From Bacteroidales bacterium (GTDB lineage: Bacteria; Bacteroidota; Bacteroidia; Bacteroidales; P3), in NCBI GenBank assembly GCA_017451385.1, contig JAFSPS010000042.1, positions 62,001 to 126,000 on the forward strand: a stretch of 64,000 bases of DNA. The letters are read 5' to 3'. Numbering within the stretch: the stretch's first letter is position 1; each line of letters begins with the position of its first letter. Below are positions 58,474-64,000 of the stretch, piece by piece. A model generated the notes under the pieces. That model made no database searches, was not told the origin of the DNA, and saw only the letters and a program-made list of their open reading frames with translations. Position numbers and translations under genes: made by a program.

Positions 58474-61400
58474 ATGCCCACACCACAAAAAGATAAAATC
58501 CGCAAAGTATATGACGCTCTCTTGGAGTCTTATGACATGGAGTCCTATGATGAGTTCGAGAGGAAGATGATAAACGATACCGACGGAGCGCGTCGCAAGG
58601 TGTATGATGCTCTTGCAGAGGATTACGACATGGAGCCGTATGCCGAGTATCTTGCTAATATGGGGATGAGCGAGACTGCTACCGCCGCGCAGCCACAGAA
58701 TGCGCAGCCATCGGCGCAGACGAAACAAACGTATGTGTCGCCCTATATAGCGGCACCAAGCGGGACGACAGACGGAGAGCCGACAATGTATCGGACTAAT
58801 GAGTTCGGCATTATCCAAGAGAGCAAGCAGGAGAAGGCAGAACGTGAGCAGGCGGCTGCAAGGCGGAGACAGGCGGCTGCACCGACAGTGCGGCAAGGCG
58901 AGGGCAAACCACAGACCCAAGCACAGCCAGAGGGCGAGAACGACACTTTGACTGAGACTGTCGGCAAGGTTATGGACATCGTGATAGACCGCAAGATAGC
59001 CAACGGCGAGGTGCTGACGCCAGAGGAGCAGCAGCGGCTGGCGAGCAGGGAGTTTGACACCATGCCGCTCACGACGCAGTGGGCTGTAAACTATGGCGGC
59101 GTTAAGACATCCGCGATTTCCGACTTTACGCCTGTCGGCGGCAACGGGGCAACACCTAACCCTTACATGGTGACGCTGCCTTCTGACCCGATGCAGGGCG
59201 AGTATGACAAGAACATAAAGGCGTTCTACGAGCGATTGAGAAAGGCTGGCTATGAGCTGGCGGACTATAACGAGTTTGCCGAGGCGTTGCGAGGCGGCGC
59301 GTTAGGGCAGCTTTACGAGCAACTGACGAGTGACGGCGTGGTGAAGGGGCTTGAGAGCATGGAGGCACTGACGAAGAGCATGGGTCTTGACACGCCGTAT
59401 ATGCAGGAGAAGCGCGACAATCTGGACTTCGGCTTTGAGCGCAGCGCGATGTATATGAGTATGCCGGCGGCTATAAAGACGAAGATGGCGAGAGGCGAGG
59501 ACCTGAACGACGAGGAGAGAGCCATCGTGGTGGCGGCACGCGGCAGATACCGCGCAGCGAGAAAGGCGAAGATAGACGAGGAAGAGAACATCAAGCTTGC
59601 AAGAGAGGCTACGAGGGAAAATGTAAAGACTAAATTAGAAGAGATAGAGGGACGCAAGGGCTTGGTGCGTTCGCAGATAAAGGAAGTAGAGGACAGGCAG
59701 AAGCAGGAGTTAGCAGCGCAATATGAGAAGGAGGGTTACCATAGCGATGAGTATGGCCATTATGATAATTATACAGAAGATTCCCGCGAAATGGCGCAGC
59801 TGCGTGGCAAGCATTATAACGAGACTGCTGCGATGCGTGGCGAAATATCCTTATACAATGCCGCCCAGCGCAAGCTGAGCGATGCGCAGCATCTTATAGA
59901 CGAGGCAGACCACAACGCACGAGGCGGCTTTGGCAGCAAGTTCGTGGCTGGAGCGGCGCGAGGATTCGGGCAGAAGCTGATAGACATCCGCACATGGTCG
60001 TTCGGTATTGTCGATATGGTAGAGGGCGGCATGCTGAGGACCGCCTTGGAAAAGTACGAGGCTGGCAAGGAACTGACCGAGGCAGAACAGACGTATCTTG
60101 ACGCATTAGCCATAGAGACGGCGACGCAGATGTATTTCAAGGAGTTTGTGGGGAGAGGCTACACGGCAGGGCAGGTTACGGCGGAGTCGCTGCCGTTCAT
60201 GCTGGAAATGATGATAAACCCTGCTTCGGCGATAGGGAAAAGCACGCAGGCAATGTTCGCCCGTTATGCTTTGCGACGCTTCGCGGTAAAGAAAGGTGCT
60301 GATACTGCCAAGCGTCAGGCGGCGATAGCGACATTAAGAGGCTTGGAGCAGTCGGGGCTGAGAAACGCATCGAAAGAGGCGTTGAAGGCAGGGTTTAAGA
60401 CTGCAGGAACAGGCGGCAAGGTCGCACAGGTATTAGGACGAGTGTTAGGCGATGCGGCTGGTGCCGGCGTGATGGCTGGCACGACGGGCGCGGCACGTGT
60501 GGCTGCTGACGCAGGCGAGAGAATGGTAGGCGACATTATGCCTACCTTTGACCGAGACGGCAATATACACTACGGCGGCCGCAAGGACTATGAGAAAGAC
60601 GAGGGTAAGGCCTATCTGAAAGCCTTTGCCGCTACGGCTATAGGGTATTTCTCCGAGATGATGGGCGCGTACAACGGTCTTGTGCCTGATGCCGCCAAGG
60701 CTATGATGGCGAAGGGTGCAGCCCGCTTTGCCGAGAGATACGGCAAGGCGGCAGGCTATAAGCGCGTCATGGCGATGATGGGCAAGATAAAGCAGAGCGA
60801 TGCGGCGCAGGTGCTTGGCAATTTTGCTGATAAGACGCAGTGGCATGGTGCTTTTGGCGAGTTTGTGGAAGAGGTAGAGGACGGATTTCTCAACGCCATC
60901 ATCGTTGGTGACCAGACGCTTGACGACGACCCCGACACGGGACTGTTCAATAAGAGCAACCTCATAGATACGGGATTGGGTGTTAGCATAATGTCGTTTG
61001 TCATGGGTGCCGCCAAAGGTGGCGTATATAGTTATCAGCTTGCCAAAGCCAAGAGGCTTCAAGGCAGGGCTGCCGAGATTGCCGAGCAGGCTTTTGGCGA
61101 CGATGACCGCTGGAATGGTATTGCCACGCAGATTGACAATGCCGTCCCCGACGAGCTGGCCGAAGTGATAGAGAAGCAGCTGGAAGACCCGAATCTTACT
61201 ATGGCGCAGCGCAAGGCTATATTTGAGTATGGCAGGGCGCGCGGCATAATGATGGCCGTGGACGAGGTGGCGCAGCATGAATATACGGAGGATGACGAGT
61301 ACGGCATGGCGTACAGGGCTCTCAGCACTAACATAGGCGCGATGCAGGAGCAAGGCTACGGCACGACAGACGCGGAGGGCAGGGCACGCGCATATAAGGC

Positions 61401-64000
61401 GTTGAGCGAGATATACCCGAAGTTTGTAGAGCAGTACGGCAAGGAAGAGGCGCAGAAACTAATATATGCAATAAATAACAGTGAATTGCCGCTGATAGAC
61501 GTAAGCCAGTACGAGCAGGGCGGCACATATAGGGAGTTTGTTGATGCTGTGGCGACATCTACGGCAGCGGCAGACCGTTATGATGACGACCTCAACGATA
61601 GGTTTAAGGAGGTGCGCGAGAGGCTTGACGGGATGAAGAACAAGCAGAGCGGGCGTATTATCCCCGTGCGTATGAAAGACAATCCCGACAAGCGGGTGTA
61701 TGTGATAGACGGGCATGTGGAGCGAGCAGAGGACGGCACCGTAGTGAAAGATGCGAGCGATGCCGACCTGGTAGTGTTCGACCCAGCCACAGGGGAGCAG
61801 AGCATGCGTTCTGTTGCCGATGTGGTGTCGGCAGAAGAGGAGATAGATGCCGAGGCGGCATACTCTATAGAGACTGGCGAGATACAAGCCGCTATGGAAG
61901 AGGCGGAGCGTGCTGCCGAGCGCGGCATAGAAGCGATAGACCATGCCGCAAGTCTTGACAAGACGAAGCCGATAGATATAGCGACCAGCGACGGGGGGGT
62001 GATTCAGGTAGAGGTTATAGGCGAAGAGCAGGGCGATGACGGGCTGACTTACGTGAGAGTGCGTGAGGTAGGCGGCAAGGAGGAGATGAGCCTGAGAGAG
62101 GACGTGCTGAGCGAGCTGGCGTTGCAGGCCAACGAGCAGCAGGCTGCCAACGAGCAGGAGGAAGAGGGCAAGGGAGAGTACCGAGGTGTGTTTGCCGCGG
62201 GCAGCAGACGGCGTATGATGGATGCCTTCGGCACGTTCCACGATATAGAGATAGTGAGCGACAACAATGACGGCAGTGTGATGGTGCGTGAGGAAGGCGT
62301 AGAGTACCCATTGGCGAAAGCCAAGATACTTGACGGCATAGAGCGTGCCGGACGTTATGACGCTACACATAGGACGAGCCGTTATAATCAGGGCGACGAA
62401 CTATGGCTTGACGACGGAGAGGGCGAGCATCGTGTGCAGGTGTTAAGTGTGCAGGCCGACGGCACTGTCAGTGTTTACGACCCAGAGACGGGCGAGATTG
62501 TGGATATTGACGAAAAGAGTCTTGACGAGGCGGTAGAGGCGACGAGAGCGAAGTACAAGGTATCGCTTGATGCTGACAGCAGTTATGATGGGCTGAACGA
62601 CGAGGGCGAGAGTGTTAAGATGACCATACAAGGAGAGAGTGTTAATGAAGGTGGAGAGACGATGTATGATGTGGTGCTTACCGATGGCGACGGGAAGGAA
62701 AGTCTGGTAACTCTCAGCGAAGCCGACATACAGCATTATGTAGATAACGAGCGTCATGCGCGGATGGGAGCCGACAAGGCGGCAAAGGCTACGGCTGACG
62801 CTATGCCGCTGACGGAGGAGGGGAAGCCTGACTACGAGGCGGCGGATGTGGCGCGGACGGTGCGTTATGTGTATGAGGAGAGCGGGCTTGACGAGGAGGT
62901 GGCGGACCAGTTTGTGGAGAACAAGGGCAAGGAGGCGCAGGGCGCGCTGGAGAAGGTGATGAGGAAAGAACCTAAGATAGGCACTGACATAGACGAGTAC
63001 AAGGCGGCACACGAGCGGTGGGCGGCAGAGGTTGAGGCGGCGCGGAAGAGCAAGGAGTACTGGGATGCCGTAAAGGCCGAGCGAGAGAGGGTGAAGACGG
63101 AGAAGGTGCGTGTGGCTGACGATAACGCATATAAAGCCGCCGTGGCTCAAGGACGTACAGAGGCTTTCGAGGAATATCTGAACAGCTACCCCGACGGCAT
63201 CCACGCCGAGGAGGCGAAGCAGATGATAGCGTTTGCCAAGCGCAAGGGACACAAGCAGATTATGGCAGCAAAGAAGAAGTTGCAAGAGGCTGGCGACGTG
63301 ATGGAGAAAGCGCAGGCCATCAGTGACTTCATATACAATGTCTATCATGGTGCTGAGGCCACGGAGGAGGAGAATGCGATGTTTGACGAGGCGCGGCGAG
63401 AGCTTGCCTCACAAGGCTACGAGATAGTGGATGTGTTAGGCCAGCCGTATCATGAAGGCATGAAGGCGCAGGCGCAATTCGTTACTGATACGAGTCTGCC
63501 TGTAGGCACGGCGGTTATCACGGGAGTGCGCAAGCCGCAGGTGAACAAGGACGGCAGGATGGTGCAGGCGGCAGAGGTCACTGTGACGCAGGCGGCGTTT
63601 GGCGACCAAGGAGAAGTGGACGAGGCTATCAGGAAGGCGAGGGCAGGCGACAAGGATGCGCAGGCGCTGCTTGACGAGTGTGGCATAGAGTGGGTAGATA
63701 AGGATGTGCCGGACTGGAAGGCGGATAAGGCATCCGATGCGCGAGCAAGGGGCTACCGCATGGCTGACGGCGTGCGCTATGACCGACAGCAGCCCACGGA
63801 GGGCGTGTATGGTGATGAGGTGGATATAGACTTCACAACGCAAGAGAAGCCAGTGAGAGGGCGCTACAAGGTAGTAGAAGCATCGAGTGTGCAGCCGTCA
63901 CACACGTCAGGACATAGAAATGTGTATCACTTCATCAGCGAGGCACAACCTAAGGAACGTACCGATAAGACCTCAGAGGCAGAGAGTACGAGGATAGCGT
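58474..64000 (+). CDS. Giant virion-injected/polyvalent-type protein, 5' part
   Basis: Open for at least 1842 residues and past the window edge; no stop in frame. The N-terminus has two copies of a 25-30-residue repeat (RKVYDAL, YDMESYDEF / YDMEPYAEY). Residues about 500-850 are hydrophobic and helical (GAARGFGQKLIDIRTWSFGI, SLPFMLEMMINPASAIGKST), with large Asp/Glu-rich regions later. Near the edge VEASSVQPSHTSGHRNVYHF and ISEAQPKERTDKTS match the DdrB-like ParB type found in polyvalent proteins. Ejection with phage DNA is inferred. Confidence 0.7.
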   Translation, partial: MPTPQKDKIRKVYDALLESYDMESYDEFERKMINDTDGARRKVYDALAEDYDMEPYAEYLANMGMSETATAAQPQNAQPSAQTKQTYVSPYIAAPSGTTDGEPTMYRTNEFGIIQESKQEKAEREQAAARRRQAAAPTVRQGEGKPQTQAQPEGENDTLTETVGKVMDIVIDRKIANGEVLTPEEQQRLASREFDTMPLTTQWAVNYGGVKTSAISDFTPVGGNGATPNPYMVTLPSDPMQGEYDKNIKAFYERLRKAGYELADYNEFAEALRGGALGQLYEQLTSDGVVKGLESMEALTKSMGLDTPYMQEKRDNLDFGFERSAMYMSMPAAIKTKMARGEDLNDEERAIVVAARGRYRAARKAKIDEEENIKLAREATRENVKTKLEEIEGRKGLVRSQIKEVEDRQKQELAAQYEKEGYHSDEYGHYDNYTEDSREMAQLRGKHYNETAAMRGEISLYNAAQRKLSDAQHLIDEADHNARGGFGSKFVAGAARGFGQKLIDIRTWSFGIVDMVEGGMLRTALEKYEAGKELTEAEQTYLDALAIETATQMYFKEFVGRGYTAGQVTAESLPFMLEMMINPASAIGKSTQAMFARYALRRFAVKKGADTAKRQAAIATLRGLEQSGLRNASKEALKAGFKTAGTGGKVAQVLGRVLGDAAGAGVMAGTTGAARVAADAGERMVGDIMPTFDRDGNIHYGGRKDYEKDEGKAYLKAFAATAIGYFSEMMGAYNGLVPDAAKAMMAKGAARFAERYGKAAGYKRVMAMMGKIKQSDAAQVLGNFADKTQWHGAFGEFVEEVEDGFLNAIIVGDQTLDDDPDTGLFNKSNLIDTGLGVSIMSFVMGAAKGGVYSYQLAKAKRLQGRAAEIAEQAFGDDDRWNGIATQIDNAVPDELAEVIEKQLEDPNLTMAQRKAIFEYGRARGIMMAVDEVAQHEYTEDDEYGMAYRALSTNIGAMQEQGYGTTDAEGRARAYKALSEIYPKFVEQYGKEEAQKLIYAINNSELPLIDVSQYEQGGTYREFVDAVATSTAAADRYDDDLNDRFKEVRERLDGMKNKQSGRIIPVRMKDNPDKRVYVIDGHVERAEDGTVVKDASDADLVVFDPATGEQSMRSVADVVSAEEEIDAEAAYSIETGEIQAAMEEAERAAERGIEAIDHAASLDKTKPIDIATSDGGVIQVEVIGEEQGDDGLTYVRVREVGGKEEMSLREDVLSELALQANEQQAANEQEEEGKGEYRGVFAAGSRRRMMDAFGTFHDIEIVSDNNDGSVMVREEGVEYPLAKAKILDGIERAGRYDATHRTSRYNQGDELWLDDGEGEHRVQVLSVQADGTVSVYDPETGEIVDIDEKSLDEAVEATRAKYKVSLDADSSYDGLNDEGESVKMTIQGESVNEGGETMYDVVLTDGDGKESLVTLSEADIQHYVDNERHARMGADKAAKATADAMPLTEEGKPDYEAADVARTVRYVYEESGLDEEVADQFVENKGKEAQGALEKVMRKEPKIGTDIDEYKAAHERWAAEVEAARKSKEYWDAVKAERERVKTEKVRVADDNAYKAAVAQGRTEAFEEYLNSYPDGIHAEEAKQMIAFAKRKGHKQIMAAKKKLQEAGDVMEKAQAISDFIYNVYHGAEATEEENAMFDEARRELASQGYEIVDVLGQPYHEGMKAQAQFVTDTSLPVGTAVITGVRKPQVNKDGRMVQAAEVTVTQAAFGDQGEVDEAIRKARAGDKDAQALLDECGIEWVDKDVPDWKADKASDARARGYRMADGVRYDRQQPTEGVYGDEVDIDFTTQEKPVRGRYKVVEASSVQPSHTSGHRNVYHFISEAQPKERTDKTSEAESTRIA

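Larger units (their letters stand above)
34318..64000. mobile_element. Temperate phage genome (incomplete; right end outside window)
   Basis: The stretch carries a CI-like repressor, tyrosine integrase, RecT, YqaJ exonuclease, DnaC-like loader, DUF4373 and DUF3853 proteins, YopX, ASCH, an HNH gene, a C5 methyltransferase and a giant virion-type protein. Chromosomal genes end at 34217. The left att site was not found; no duplicated segment could be tested because the right end is absent. The integrase lies over 20 kb from the left end. Confidence 0.85.

Noticed and set aside
58000-64000. Several long open frames on the - strand opposite the giant phage gene
   Set aside because: They lack start context and family features, and the + strand frame runs unbroken with sensible protein composition; GC-rich codons produce antisense frames.
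1-64000. A CRISPR array or cas genes
   Set aside because: No run of regularly spaced identical repeats and no cas-like protein was seen; the AAGAT repeats at 2651-2890 are irregular and lack spacers.

Overview
The window looks like a Bacteroidales chromosome (Prevotella, Bacteroides or Muribaculaceae-like; genus not resolved) with a temperate phage genome entering at about 34.3 kb and running off the right edge. The host call rests on a DUF4290 gene beside murA, GldF/GldG-like and DUF4340 genes, a lone hydE, lipoproteins with Bacteroidetes-style lipoboxes, A/T-rich start regions without Shine-Dalgarno sites, and several promoters of the Bacteroidetes type (TTTG or TTG, about 17-22 bp, TAnnTTTG).

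1-25.2 kb is ordinary core chromosome, mostly on the + strand. It holds the end of an outer-membrane-like gene, DUF4290, murA, a PHP-type tyrosine phosphatase overlapping purB, an MsbA-like ABC exporter, a degenerate HNH-family gene, a uracil-DNA-glycosylase-like gene, a tandemly duplicated small membrane protein, a MATE exporter and an M28-like peptidase with altered metal ligands. A tight operon follows: gldF-like, gldG-like, DUF4340, surE, a small membrane protein, lpxB and a SpoIID protein. Then come a thioredoxin, a VanX-like dipeptidase, ftsY, rimO and hydE.

25.2-33.2 kb is an AT-richer block of exported proteins, all on the - strand. Two carry a CsgG/FlgO-like N-terminal domain with different C-terminal modules. 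Three carry LPP20/FlgP/FlgT-like segments, and one is a proline-rich transglutaminase-like protein broken by a single-base frameshift in an A7 run. The set resembles the accessory outer-membrane ring proteins of flagella, but no flagellar gene is visible. It is the best candidate here for an undescribed envelope machine.

34.3-64 kb is a prophage. From about 53.6 kb a leftward early operon runs through DUF3853, RecT, a YqaJ exonuclease, a DUF4373 replication protein, a DnaC-like loader, many small genes, YopX, ASCH, HNH, a decayed dUTPase and a C5 methyltransferase. It continues to a self-contained cargo gene (37.5-38.4 kb) and a group of repeat-rich phage proteins. A CI-like repressor and a tyrosine integrase run rightward at 53.7-56.0 kb. 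From 56.7 kb the rightward module starts, with a small virion-like protein, a coiled-coil protein and a giant open frame (at least 1842 residues) of the injected or polyvalent type that leaves the window.

The most unusual signal is a set of five hairpin-rich intergenic elements in the prophage (45.8, 49.2, 51.5, 53.1 and 56.2 kb). Each lies within about 2-36 nt of the start codon of a leftward gene. One has three mutually exclusive 7-nt pairing partners, the last touching the start codon, which is how a translational RNA switch is built. No pairing was computed; all stems were read by eye.
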